Assembly (NCBI RefSeq): GCF_001458335.1
Contig: NZ_CYTO01000009.1
Location: forward strand, 174,066 to 238,065
From: Cognatishimia activa
GTDB lineage: Bacteria; Pseudomonadota; Alphaproteobacteria; Rhodobacterales; Rhodobacteraceae
DNA length: 64,000 nt
Reading direction: 5' to 3'
The position numbers and the translations under genes were made by a program. The notes under the pieces are model-generated. The model did no database searches. It saw only the letters and a list, made by a program, of their open reading frames with translations, and had not been told where the DNA came from. How positions within the stretch are numbered: position 1 is the first letter of the stretch; each line of letters begins with the position of its first letter. This document shows, in pieces, positions 1 to 8,115 of this stretch.

Positions 1-1
1 C

Positions 2-73
2 CTGTTCTTCATGACCCAAGCGGGTGTTTTGTCGAGATATGCCATCGAAGAAGAGGGCGAAGACGCCGCCTGA
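2..73 (+). CDS. C-terminal end of an unidentified protein (partial)
   Basis: An open frame enters from the left edge and stops with TGA at 71-73. The visible tail is 23 residues and starts with a hydrophobic LFFM, followed by an acidic end (EEEGEDAA). The rest of the gene lies outside the window, so no family can be assigned. The hydrophobic start could be the end of a membrane segment, but this is a guess. The reading frame is open and in register, and no competing gene occupies the stretch. Confidence 0.5.
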   Translation: MFFMTQAGVLSRYAIEEEGEDAA

Positions 74-242
74 CGCTGAGATCAGCACCCATTCTAAAGG
101 ATAGGTTAGGCGCTCATCGGTGCACCTTTCTTTGTTGTGGCAGCCTTATGGGTAATTCTTCGTGACAATTCACCTTTAACGGCGTCTTCAGATCCGTCAA
201 ATAGGTGTTGCCTTACAAAGACATAACGCATGAGGAAGAGTG

Positions 243-512
243 ATGAGTTTATTGGTAAAAGGATCCGTGCTGGCCGCCTGCGGGTTTCTTCTGCTTGGTT
301 GCGACAGGACTGGGTATGAAAGCAAACCAACTGTCCTGAAACACAAATCGGGCCCGGTCACGTGTCAGCTCTACACAGTTGAACGAACTTATTGGGACCA
401 TGCAATTGCGCATCCAGAAAGCATGAGCAAAGAAGATGCGGATGCAATCTGCCTCGCTGAAGGTGAACGCCAAAAGGTGGAATATCTTGCGGCTATCAAG
501 TCTAAGAAATAA
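243..512 (+). CDS. Small putative lipoprotein of unknown function
   Basis: The frame encodes about 89 residues: a short N-terminal hydrophobic stretch and a lipobox LLLGC, so the mature protein should be lipid-anchored with Cys as first residue. The ATG at 243 is preferred over the GTG at 240 because GAGGAAG (232-238) lies a few bases upstream. The remainder is hydrophilic and holds two further cysteines, in TCQLYT and AICLAEG, which could form a disulfide. No family is recognised. It stands alone, separated from metZ by the riboswitch region, so context gives no role. Confidence 0.65.
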   Translation: MSLLVKGSVLAACGFLLLGCDRTGYESKPTVLKHKSGPVTCQLYTVERTYWDHAIAHPESMSKEDADAICLAEGERQKVEYLAAIKSKK

Positions 513-611
513 CCAAACCGGCCGATTGGCAGTGACGAAACACGACTGAACTAGGAAAGCCTCTCGCTGTGACCGCTATGGTGTTGACCCTGCGGTTTCA
601 GAGGAGTACAT

Positions 612-700
612 CGACCCCGTGGCGATTTGTTACCGGATTGCGGGCCACGGGGTTTGATGCAGAGTACCTGCGTAAAACCTGAATTCCGCTAAAGAGGTCA
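612..700 (+). promoter_or_regulatory. SAM-II riboswitch aptamer
   Basis: The leader before metZ carries the hallmarks of the SAM-II (metA motif) riboswitch. Stem P1 pairs CCCCGTGGC (615-623) with GCCACGGGG (644-652), the conserved GATTTG follows the 5' strand, CCGGATTGC forms the loop, and the 3' pseudoknot strand GCTAAAGAGG ends near 697. SAM-II aptamers are typical of alphaproteobacterial methionine genes and lower expression when S-adenosylmethionine is abundant. The segment between P1 and the GCTAAA strand is longer than in minimal members and can hold an extra GCAG...CTGC hairpin. The call rests on motif and context; no covariance search was possible. Confidence 0.85.
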
Positions 701-709
701 GGACGCAAG

Positions 710-746
710 GACCCCCTTACGCTTGGCCGTACGGGGGTTTTTTATT
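710..746 (+). terminator. Intrinsic terminator of the SAM-II expression platform
   Basis: CCCCCTTACG (712-721) pairs with CGTACGGGGG (728-737), with one T-C mismatch, and is followed at once by a T-run (TTTTTTATT). It lies between the SAM-II aptamer and the metZ start, where a transcription-attenuation terminator would be expected. The short distance from the pseudoknot strand suggests ligand-bound folding could favour it. Confidence 0.75.
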
Positions 747-782
747 GCCAACGGCATAGGTCTGCGGCGCAAGGAGACGAAG

Positions 783-1970
783 ATGGAGAACTGGAACAAG
801 CGCACGAAACTCGTGCATGGCGGCACCCGCCGCAGCCAGTATAACGAGGTCAGCGAAGCGATTTTCCTGACCCAAGGGTTTGTATACGAAAACGCAGAAC
901 AAGCTGAGGCACGGTTCATTGAGACCGGCCCGGATGAGTTCATCTACGCACGTTATGGCAACCCAACCGTCTCGATGTTTGAACAACGTATGGCGCTGCT
1001 TGAAGGCGGCGAAGACGCTTTTGCCACCGCTTCTGGCATGGCAGCGGTCAATGGCGCTCTGACGTCTTTGCTCAAAGCGGGCGACCATGTTGTTTCAGCG
1101 AAAGCTTTGTTTGGTTCCTGTCTCTATATTCTAGAGAACATCCTGATGAATTTTGGGGTGGAAGTGACCTTTGTGGATGGCACCAATTTGGATGAGTGGC
1201 GCGCTGCGGTGCGCGAAGACACCAAAGTTTGTTTCTTTGAATCCATGTCCAACCCGACCCTTGAAGTGATCGACATTGCTGGTGTTTCTGAAATCGCGCA
1301 CTCCGTTGGGGCGACAGTGGTGGTGGACAACGTGTTCTCCACGCCAGTCAATTCCGATGCGATTGCACAAGGCGCCGACGTGGTGGTTTACTCAGCCACC
1401 AAACACATTGACGGCCAAGGCCGTGCTTTGGGTGGCATTGTGATTGGCACCAAAGATTATATCCGTGGCCCGCTTGAAGCTTACATGAAGCATACCGGTG
1501 GCTCGCTGTCCCCGTTCAATGCGTGGATCATGCTGAAGGGTCTGGAAACCATCGATCTGCGGGTGCGGGCGCAGGTGGAAAGCGCTCAGAAGATTGCTGA
1601 GGGCGTTGATGGCAACCCTGCGCTATTGCGTACACTCTACCCGGGCCTCAAAACCCATGCGCAGAACGCACTGGTGCAAACCCAGCTTGGTGGCAAAGGC
1701 GGCACCGTTCTGTCTTTGGACATCAAAGGCGGCAAGGATGCAGCGTTCAAATTCCTGAATGCACTGACGATCCCAGTGATTTCCAACAATCTGGGGGACG
1801 CGAAGTCGATCGCAACCCACCCGGCGACCACCACCCACCAGCGTCTCAGTGATGAACAGAAAGACGATCTGGGCATCACCCCTGGTCTGGTGCGCTTCTC
1901 TGTTGGTTTGGAAGATGCTGATGACCTGCTGGCCGACGTGCTTGCGGCGCTTGTGGCGTCTCAGGCTTAA
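783..1970 (+). CDS. metZ: O-succinylhomoserine sulfhydrylase
   Basis: This 395-residue protein is a PLP-dependent Cys/Met-metabolism enzyme. It makes homocysteine from O-succinyl- (or O-acetyl-) homoserine and sulfide in methionine biosynthesis. The N-terminus (TKLVHGG), the YARYGNPTVS segment and the PLP-lysine region SATKHIDGQG fit MetZ. The ATG at 783 is chosen because AAGGAGA lies just upstream and homology begins there; an in-frame TTG at 723 falls inside the terminator. The SAM-II riboswitch upstream is the expected partner. MetZ and MetY-type sulfhydrylases are hard to separate by eye, so the acyl donor is inferred. Confidence 0.93.
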   Translation: MENWNKRTKLVHGGTRRSQYNEVSEAIFLTQGFVYENAEQAEARFIETGPDEFIYARYGNPTVSMFEQRMALLEGGEDAFATASGMAAVNGALTSLLKAGDHVVSAKALFGSCLYILENILMNFGVEVTFVDGTNLDEWRAAVREDTKVCFFESMSNPTLEVIDIAGVSEIAHSVGATVVVDNVFSTPVNSDAIAQGADVVVYSATKHIDGQGRALGGIVIGTKDYIRGPLEAYMKHTGGSLSPFNAWIMLKGLETIDLRVRAQVESAQKIAEGVDGNPALLRTLYPGLKTHAQNALVQTQLGGKGGTVLSLDIKGGKDAAFKFLNALTIPVISNNLGDAKSIATHPATTTHQRLSDEQKDDLGITPGLVRFSVGLEDADDLLADVLAALVASQA

Positions 1971-1976
1971 CCATTG

Positions 1977-2081
1977 CGCGAAATTCCACTCAGGATGTCG
2001 GCTTTTGCCCCTTTTCCGAGTGGAATTGGCATTTCGCGACCTATGTCTCTAAGATAGAAGGCAGTAGGTCGCGAAAAAGGA
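1977..2081 (+). promoter_or_regulatory. Two overlapping, mutually exclusive hairpins before folE2
   Basis: Hairpin A pairs CGCGAAAT (1977-1984) with ATTTCGCG (2031-2038), and inside it ATTCCACTC (1983-1991) with GAGTGGAAT (2018-2026). Hairpin B pairs TTTCGCGACCTA (2032-2043) with TAGGTCGCGAAA (2065-2076), a perfect 12-bp stem. Both need the same TTTCGCG, so only one can form at a time. The right arm of B directly abuts the folE2 Shine-Dalgarno AAGGA (2077-2081). There is no T-run. The pairing is read directly; a regulatory role is inferred. Hairpin A could instead be the 3' end of the metZ transcript. Confidence 0.55.
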
Positions 2082-2087
2082 ACGCCT

Positions 2088-3188
2088 ATGAATATCCAGT
2101 CGTCAAAGTCTGATAGGCCGATGACCAGAGAAGAGGCCAAAGATGCGCTGGACAAATTGCGCGCTTGGGCCAGTGCGGCCAATCCAACGGAAATTGCAGA
2201 ATTAGACCCTGCCGTTGCGCGGCTTATTCCGGGCAATGAGGTGTCGAACTATCCGGACCTGTCTCGCGACTACCCGGAAGATTTCACCGTTGATCCGGAC
2301 TACAAGGCGACCTTGCCTGATCTTCAGAACGGTCCAACCAGCCTGATCAAGGGCGCGAAAAAGCAGATCCAGCATGTGGGGATTTCAAATTTCCGTTTGC
2401 CGATCAGCTACCGCACCCGCGACGGCGGCGATGTCACCCTTGAAACCTCAGTGACCGGCACGGTCAGTCTGGAAGAGGATAAGAAGGGCATCAATATGAG
2501 CCGCATCATGCGGTCCTTCTATAAGCATGCGGAAAAGACCTTTAGTTTTGAAGTGCTTGAACATGCTTTGGCGGATTACAAAGCTGATCTAGATAGCTTT
2601 GATGCGCGCATTCAAATGCGCTTTCGCTATCCAATGAAGATCCCGTCTTTGCGGTCTGGGCTGGAAGGGTACCAATATTACGACCTGGCCATGGAGAAGG
2701 TCGAGATCGGCGGCCAGCCAATGAAGATCATGCATTTGGACTACGTTTATTCCTCCACTTGCCCATGTTCTCTGGAACTATCTGAGCACGCCCGTCAATT
2801 CCGTGGTCAATTGGCAACGCCACACTCCCAACGATCTGTGGCGCGCATTTCTGTCGTGACCAAAAGCATTCAACGCCTTTGGTTTGAGGACCTGATCGAC
2901 ATGGCGCGTCGCGCTGTGCCGACAGAAACCCAAGTGATGGTGAAACGCGAGGATGAACAGGCTTTTGCTGAGCTGAACGCGGCGAATCCTATTTTTGTGG
3001 AAGATGCGGCGCGGCTTTTCTGTCGCGAATTGCAGCAGGATGAACGCATCGGTGACTTCCGGGTTATCGCGAGCCATCAAGAGAGTCTGCACAGCCATGA
3101 CGCGGTGTCGATCCTGACAGAAGGCGATACTTTCGTAAGCGGCTCGATCGATCCAAAATTGTTCACGACCTTATTTCATGTTGGCTAA
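2088..3188 (+). CDS. folE2: GTP cyclohydrolase I type 2 (FolE2)
   Basis: This 366-residue protein belongs to the FolE2 (COG1469) family. It converts GTP to 7,8-dihydroneopterin triphosphate, the entry step to folate and to 7-deazaguanine compounds, and is structurally unrelated to classical FolE. The family Cys motif is visible as SSTCPCS near residue 227, and the C-terminus carries SHQESLHSHDAV. The ATG at 2088 has AAGGA seven bases upstream. FolE2 is often the metal-flexible form used under zinc limitation; no clear Zur box was recognised here, but an unusual paired-hairpin leader precedes the gene. Confidence 0.92.
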   Translation: MNIQSSKSDRPMTREEAKDALDKLRAWASAANPTEIAELDPAVARLIPGNEVSNYPDLSRDYPEDFTVDPDYKATLPDLQNGPTSLIKGAKKQIQHVGISNFRLPISYRTRDGGDVTLETSVTGTVSLEEDKKGINMSRIMRSFYKHAEKTFSFEVLEHALADYKADLDSFDARIQMRFRYPMKIPSLRSGLEGYQYYDLAMEKVEIGGQPMKIMHLDYVYSSTCPCSLELSEHARQFRGQLATPHSQRSVARISVVTKSIQRLWFEDLIDMARRAVPTETQVMVKREDEQAFAELNAANPIFVEDAARLFCRELQQDERIGDFRVIASHQESLHSHDAVSILTEGDTFVSGSIDPKLFTTLFHVG

Positions 3189-3201
3189 TCGGTACCGTTG
3201 A

Positions 3202-3594
3202 ATGCGTATTCTGACATTTTTGTTGGCCTTGCTGGCCGCGCCCGTTGTCGCTGACGATCTGGATTGCAGCAATGCGATGACCCAACAGGCCATGAACCAA
3301 TGTGCTCATGCCTCGTATGAGTTGGCCGATGAAGAACTGAACCGTGCCTACAAGCTCGCAGTCGCTCAGGCGCGCGAGATGGATGAATATCTGCAGGACG
3401 GTGAAGAGCCTGCAGTAACATTGCTGCGGGACGCGCAGCGCGCTTGGATTGCCTTCCGGGATAAAGCCTGCGAAGTGGATAGTTTGGTTGTGCGTGGCGG
3501 CTCTATGCAGCCTTTGATTTACGCAGGATGTCTTGAGCAGCAGACCCGTGCCCGTACTGAGTCCCTTTTGGCCTTTGCCAAAGGCATGCTTTAA
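3202..3594 (+). CDS. Periplasmic LprI/DUF1311-like protein
   Basis: This 130-residue protein has a clear signal peptide (MRILTFLLALLAAPVVA, cleavage near residue 17). The mature part matches the lysozyme-inhibitor LprI-type (DUF1311) fold: paired cysteines at the start (LDCSNAMTQQAMNQCA), a helical middle and RAWIAFRDKACE followed by a late cysteine (AGCLEQQT). Family members are exported, and some bind or inhibit lysozyme; that role is not proven here. It follows folE2 by 13 bases and may be co-transcribed with it. Confidence 0.8.
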   Translation: MRILTFLLALLAAPVVADDLDCSNAMTQQAMNQCAHASYELADEELNRAYKLAVAQAREMDEYLQDGEEPAVTLLRDAQRAWIAFRDKACEVDSLVVRGGSMQPLIYAGCLEQQTRARTESLLAFAKGML

Positions 3595-3642
3595 GCGGCA
3601 AATGCTTGACAGCAGCGCAGCCTCAGGCCAACCCTGCAGCCA

Positions 3643-5091
3643 ATGTTTGATCTACGACCCGTCGGATATGTGATCGGCCTTTTGGTGGCCATGCTAGGGC
3701 TCACCATGCTGATCCCCATGACCGCTGATTTGCTGGACAACAGCGCGCATTGGACTGTGTTCCTTGAAAGCGCGCTCTTTACCTTTCTGATTGGGGCGCT
3801 GGTTGCGATTTCCTGTCAGGACGGGAACCGTCCGGGACTGTCGTTGCAACAGACCTTTGTGTTGACGACGGGGGTCTGGCTTGCGTTGCCAGTCTTTGGT
3901 GCATTGCCCTTTATGCTTGGCGCAACAGAAGCGCGTTTTGTGGATGCCTTCTTTGAGGCCATGTCCGGGCTGACCACGACCGGTTCCACGGTGTTCGCAG
4001 GTCTTGAAGAGCTGCCACGCGGTATCTTGCTGTGGCGTGGCTTGCTGCAATGGATCGGCGGCATCGGTATCATTGTTGTGGCCATGGTGTTTTTGCCAGA
4101 ACTGCGTGTCGGTGGTATGCAGATCTTCCGATCGGAAGGCTTTGATACATTTGGGAAAATCCTGCCGCGCGCGACCGAGATTTCTGGTCAGGTTTCGACC
4201 ATCTATGTCGCGCTGACCTTCATGTGCTTTCTGACCTATCTGGTCGTTGGGATGGAGCCGTTTGACGCGCTGGTTCATGCGTTCACCACCATCGCGACCG
4301 GTGGTTTTGCCAATTATGACGCGTCCTTTGGGACCTTTTCTGGCGCGGGCGAATATGCCGGCACAATCTTTATGCTGCTCGCTGCTTTGCCCTTCGTGCG
4401 CTATGTGCAGTTAATCAACGGTGCCGCGCAGCCGTTGTTTCGGGATCGGCAGGTCATCACGTTTTTCGGCACCATTGCTGGCTTGGTCGTTCTTGTGTCG
4501 CTCGTCCTAGCCATTGGTCAGGATCGAGACTTAGAGCCTGCGTTCCGCCAAGCACTTTTCAACGTGACCTCAATCACCACTGGCACCGGCTATGCCAGCG
4601 CGAATTACATGCAGTGGGGCGGTTTCCTCGTCGCGCTTTTCTTCTTTATCGGCTTGATCGGTGGCTGCGCGGGCTCAACGGCTTGTTCGATCAAAATCTT
4701 CCGGTATCAGCTACTGTTCTCTGCGATCAAAGTGCAAATCCAAAAGATCCACACACCCAGCGGCGTGTTCACGCCGCGCTATGCAGGCCGCCCGGTGTCC
4801 GATGACGTGCTGAACTCCGTTATGGTGTTCTTTGTGTTCTTTATCGTGACTTTGGGTGTTCTGGCTGTGCTTTTGGGCCTAACAGGTTTGGATTTTGTGA
4901 CATCTCTGTCCGGGGCAGCGGCAGCCATTGCCAATATCGGGCCGGGGCTGGGTGACATCATCGGCCCGGCTGGTAACTTTGAACCGCTTAATGATACCGC
5001 GAAATGGCTGCTTGCTTTCGGGATGCTGATCGGGCGGCTCGAGCTATTGGCGGTCTATGCCATGCTCACACCTGCGTTCTGGCGGTCTTAA
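3643..5091 (+). CDS. trkH: TrkH-type potassium uptake protein
   Basis: The 482-residue integral membrane protein is the channel-like subunit of Trk/Ktr potassium uptake. All four pore-loop repeats are visible: TTTGST, TIATGGF, SITTGTGY and ANIGPGLG, which line the K+ selectivity filter. The many hydrophobic helices and length fit TrkH. It would normally work with the cytoplasmic NAD-binding gate TrkA, which is not in this window. There is no strong Shine-Dalgarno before the ATG. The 3' end overlaps the stop of the convergent ltaE by four bases, so there is no room for a terminator between them. Confidence 0.93.
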   Translation: MFDLRPVGYVIGLLVAMLGLTMLIPMTADLLDNSAHWTVFLESALFTFLIGALVAISCQDGNRPGLSLQQTFVLTTGVWLALPVFGALPFMLGATEARFVDAFFEAMSGLTTTGSTVFAGLEELPRGILLWRGLLQWIGGIGIIVVAMVFLPELRVGGMQIFRSEGFDTFGKILPRATEISGQVSTIYVALTFMCFLTYLVVGMEPFDALVHAFTTIATGGFANYDASFGTFSGAGEYAGTIFMLLAALPFVRYVQLINGAAQPLFRDRQVITFFGTIAGLVVLVSLVLAIGQDRDLEPAFRQALFNVTSITTGTGYASANYMQWGGFLVALFFFIGLIGGCAGSTACSIKIFRYQLLFSAIKVQIQKIHTPSGVFTPRYAGRPVSDDVLNSVMVFFVFFIVTLGVLAVLLGLTGLDFVTSLSGAAAAIANIGPGLGDIIGPAGNFEPLNDTAKWLLAFGMLIGRLELLAVYAMLTPAFWRS

Positions 5092-6113
5092 CCGCGACAG
5101 ATATCCAGAAACCGCGTTATCTGATCCGTTGAAATGGACCAGTCGCAGACCAAACGGACAGAGATTTTTCCGCCTTCTACGCCATTGTCGTAATAGCGCC
5201 CCCCGGCAGCTTTGAGACGTTCATGCGTGGCCAGAGGTAGTTTGCAGAAGATAACATTAGCTTGCGCTGGGTAATCGAAACTGACCCCCTCAATCGCTCT
5301 CAGACCTTCCGCGAGCATTGCGCAGTTTTGATTGGCCTGTCGCGCAGAATTAACCCAAGCATCATCGCCTAGATAACCCTGCATCTGAGCCGCAAGATAG
5401 CGGTGCTTGGAAAACAAATGTCCGCCGCGCTTGCGTCTTCCTTCGAATTCCGCAGCCTTTTTAGGATCAAACAAGATAACGGCCTCAACGCCCATACAGC
5501 CGTTCTTTGTGCCGCCAAAACTCACCGCATCGATGCCCGCTTTCCAGCTCATCTCGGCGGGGGTGCAACCCAGTGCAACCATTGCATTGGCAAAGCGAGC
5601 CCCATCCAAATGAGTCGGAAGCCCATGGGCGCGCGCGACATCCGTCAGGGCGCGGAGTTCTTCAAGAGAGTAGACTTGGCCGAATTCAGTGACCTGAGAG
5701 AGCGATAGGGCGCCGGGCTTTACCCCCTGAAACCCGCGATCCAGACAACGCCTGATTTCTTGTCCCAGCGCGTCCGGGGTGATTTTGTCCTCATCCCCAA
5801 CCAGCGTGAGCTTCGCCCCTGAATAAAACTCTGGCGCGCCGCATTCGTCTTCTTGGATATGGGCCATGGGCGCACAGAAGATCGTCTCATATGGTTGCGC
5901 TAGGCAAGCGAGGGCCAGCGCGTTGGCTGCTGTGCCTGTGGGCACCAAATAGACAGCCGCGTCATGTGCCTCAAAGATCTCTCGGATTTGCGCCGTGACT
6001 GCATGGGAGAGGTCGTCGTTGCCATAGCCCAGAACATAGCCCTGATTTGCCTCATTCACCGCGGCCATAACCTGTGGCAGGGCAGGGCCTGTGTTGTCAG
6101 AGGCGAAATGCAT
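5088..6113 (-). CDS. ltaE: Low-specificity L-threonine aldolase
   Basis: This 341-residue PLP enzyme splits L-threonine or allo-threonine to glycine and acetaldehyde. Family features visible are the N-terminal FASDNTGPA, the HLDGARFANA region and the PLP-binding lysine in FGGTKNG. The start at 6113 (MHFASDN) is chosen over an upstream in-frame start because homology begins there and the ATG shares one base with the stop of the upstream ycgN-like gene (TGATG), which suggests translational coupling. Confidence 0.9.
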   Translation of the reverse strand: MHFASDNTGPALPQVMAAVNEANQGYVLGYGNDDLSHAVTAQIREIFEAHDAAVYLVPTGTAANALALACLAQPYETIFCAPMAHIQEDECGAPEFYSGAKLTLVGDEDKITPDALGQEIRRCLDRGFQGVKPGALSLSQVTEFGQVYSLEELRALTDVARAHGLPTHLDGARFANAMVALGCTPAEMSWKAGIDAVSFGGTKNGCMGVEAVILFDPKKAAEFEGRRKRGGHLFSKHRYLAAQMQGYLGDDAWVNSARQANQNCAMLAEGLRAIEGVSFDYPAQANVIFCKLPLATHERLKAAGGRYYDNGVEGGKISVRLVCDWSISTDQITRFLDICRG

Positions 6114-6586
6114 CAGCTGGGTTCCTCGATGATGTAGTTCTCCCATTCTTCGATGGGGACTTCGAATTCAGAAACGGTGCGATCCCGCACGGACACGCCT
6201 GCTTCATGAACGGTCTCTGGATCACCACTGACCAAAGGGTGCCAGTCAAAAAGCGGTTTGCCTTCCCAAAGCAGGCGGTAGGCGCAGGTCTGAGGCATCC
6301 AATAGGCGTGGGTGTCCAGATTGTCGGGCGTGAGCACAATGCATTCAGGCACAAACTGGTGCCGGATCGGATATTGAGAGCAAAGACCCGTCTCATCATC
6401 CAGCATGCGGCAGGCCACGCAGGTCAGTGCGACCGCGCCGGTATCTTCATCTTCCAGCTTGTTCAGACAGCATTTTCCGCAGCCATCGCAAAGCGCTTCC
6501 CATTCGGGTTTTGTCAGCTTCTTCAGAGGTTTGCGTTCCCAGAACCGCGCGGTCAGGCGGTCTCGGTCAATTTTTGGCGTGCTCAT
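6113..6586 (-). CDS. YcgN-family cysteine-cluster protein (UPF0260)
   Basis: This 157-residue cytoplasmic protein matches the YcgN/YkgJ cysteine-cluster type. The cysteines fall in the family pattern CDGCGKCC near residue 33, CVACRM, a later LCSQYP, then PECIVL and TCAYR, as expected for a bound Zn or Fe-S cluster. Function is unknown in general. It overlaps ribF by four bases upstream and ltaE by one base downstream, so the three probably form an operon. Confidence 0.88.
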   Translation of the reverse strand: MSTPKIDRDRLTARFWERKPLKKLTKPEWEALCDGCGKCCLNKLEDEDTGAVALTCVACRMLDDETGLCSQYPIRHQFVPECIVLTPDNLDTHAYWMPQTCAYRLLWEGKPLFDWHPLVSGDPETVHEAGVSVRDRTVSEFEVPIEEWENYIIEEPS

Positions 6587-7518
6587 AACGCGGATAGAAT
6601 AGCACGCGCTTTGTCACAATCTGCATCCATTTGTGCAATCAGCGCGTCCAGCCCATCAAATTTCATCTCTGGGCGCAGATATTCCACCAAACCAATAGAG
6701 AGTTGCGTGCCGTAAAGGTCGCCAGAGAAATCGAATAGGAAGGTTTCGATATTCGGGAGGTTCTCTCCGAACATCGGGCGGACGCCCACAGAGGCTGCCC
6801 CGTGATACGTCCCTTCATAAGGTCCGTCGAGCACATCAATGAGCACTGCGTAGACGCCGAACTTAGGCGGGTGCAATCCGTCGATAGACATGTTCGCCGT
6901 AGGATAGCCCAGTTCGCGACCACGTTGTTCGCCGCCAATAACGGGCCCTTCAATTCGGTGCCAGTGCCCCAGCATTTCCGCTGCTTCGCGCGGAAGACCA
7001 TTGGTCAAAGCAGCTCGGATATTGGTGGATGAGGACACTTTGCCATCGCCGGCTTCAATCAGTGGAGCGATGGTCACGCCAAAGCCGAACTCTTTTCCAA
7101 ACGCGATCAGATCGTCAGCCGTGCCCAAACGGCCTTTGCCAAAACAGAAATCCGCGCCAACGACGACATGTTTCAGGCCTAAGCCCTCGACAATGACTTG
7201 TTCGGCAAATTCACGTGGCTCAAGCGTCGCCAAAGCGGTGTTAAATGGCAGCTCATAGAGCCGCTCGATCCCGATCTTCTCGAGACGGCTGGCGCGTGCT
7301 TCGGAGTTGGTCAGGCGGAACGGAGGCGCGTCCGGTGCAAAATACTCGCGCGGGTGGGGCTCGAACGTCATGACGCCCAAAGGCGCATCGGGTGCCGCTT
7401 GCCGCGCCAGATCGATCACCGATTGGTGGCCCACATGCACGCCGTCGAAATTACCGATGGCGACGCTGGCGCCTCGGTCCTCTGGGCTGACGAATTGATA
7501 GTCACGAATGATCCGCAT
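6583..7518 (-). CDS. ribF: Bifunctional riboflavin kinase / FAD synthetase
   Basis: The 311-residue protein makes FMN from riboflavin and then FAD. The N-terminal FAD synthetase (adenylyltransferase) domain shows AIGNFDGVHVGHQ near residues 21-33 and the SSTNIR signature near residue 163. The C-terminal riboflavin kinase domain (about 185-305) shows GREIGYPTAN-like GRELGYPTANM and the GVYAV strand. Length is normal. It is the first gene of the ribF-ycgN-ltaE run. Confidence 0.95.
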   Translation of the reverse strand: MRIIRDYQFVSPEDRGASVAIGNFDGVHVGHQSVIDLARQAAPDAPLGVMTFEPHPREYFAPDAPPFRLTNSEARASRLEKIGIERLYELPFNTALATLEPREFAEQVIVEGLGLKHVVVGADFCFGKGRLGTADDLIAFGKEFGFGVTIAPLIEAGDGKVSSSTNIRAALTNGLPREAAEMLGHWHRIEGPVIGGEQRGRELGYPTANMSIDGLHPPKFGVYAVLIDVLDGPYEGTYHGAASVGVRPMFGENLPNIETFLFDFSGDLYGTQLSIGLVEYLRPEMKFDGLDALIAQMDADCDKARAILSAL

Positions 7519-7570
7519 GAGGCAGGGTTATCGCCGCCGTGAAGCGCATGCAAGCCCGTTCGCGTGTGGA

Positions 7571-8014
7571 TTAGTCGAACTTGCGGGACGGGGCCATGAC
7601 CATTGCTTCGCCGACCAGAACTTTCTTGCCATCAACAAGACAACGGCAGTCAAGTTTCACCCGGCGCTTGTCGATTTCAATCCCTGTCACTTCGACTTCT
7701 GCGCGCACCAGATCACCGGGACGCACAGGGGCGAGGAACTTCAGAGACTGACTCATGTAAATCGTGCCATGACCAGGCAGTTGCTCGCCAATGACGGCAG
7801 AGACCAAACCAGCGGTCAGCATGCCATGGGCAATGCGGCCTTCAAAGATGGTGTCGTTGGCATAGTCATCATCCAGATGCACCGGATTGCGATCCGTGGA
7901 GACCTCAGAGAACTTTTCAATATCTTCATCGGTCACGATCTTCTGAACATAGCGCACCATGCCCATTTCGATGTCTTCAATGCAGATCGTTCCGCGCGGT
8001 AGATTGTCCAACAT
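7571..8014 (-). CDS. MaoC-family (R)-specific enoyl-CoA hydratase-like protein
   Basis: This 147-residue hot-dog-fold protein shows the MaoC catalytic Asp-His pair region: DRNPVHLDDDYA followed by GRIAHGML. Such proteins hydrate trans-enoyl-CoA to (R)-3-hydroxyacyl-CoA or act on related acyl-CoAs. The start at 8014 (MLDNLPRGT) is used because AAGGGTGAA precedes it and homology begins there; the 14 extra upstream residues look non-coding. The substrate cannot be told. It stands between ribF and a HAD gene on the same strand, with gaps, so an operon link is uncertain. Confidence 0.85.
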   Translation of the reverse strand: MLDNLPRGTICIEDIEMGMVRYVQKIVTDEDIEKFSEVSTDRNPVHLDDDYANDTIFEGRIAHGMLTAGLVSAVIGEQLPGHGTIYMSQSLKFLAPVRPGDLVRAEVEVTGIEIDKRRVKLDCRCLVDGKKVLVGEAMVMAPSRKFD

Positions 8015-8115
8015 TTCACCCTTCGCCTTATTGGGTATGCAATAAAAGGGCTTCAAGCCGCCCGTTTGAGCAACTTTATTACTTTGCAGGCGCAGAAAAT
8101 CAAGTCTTTTCTGAC

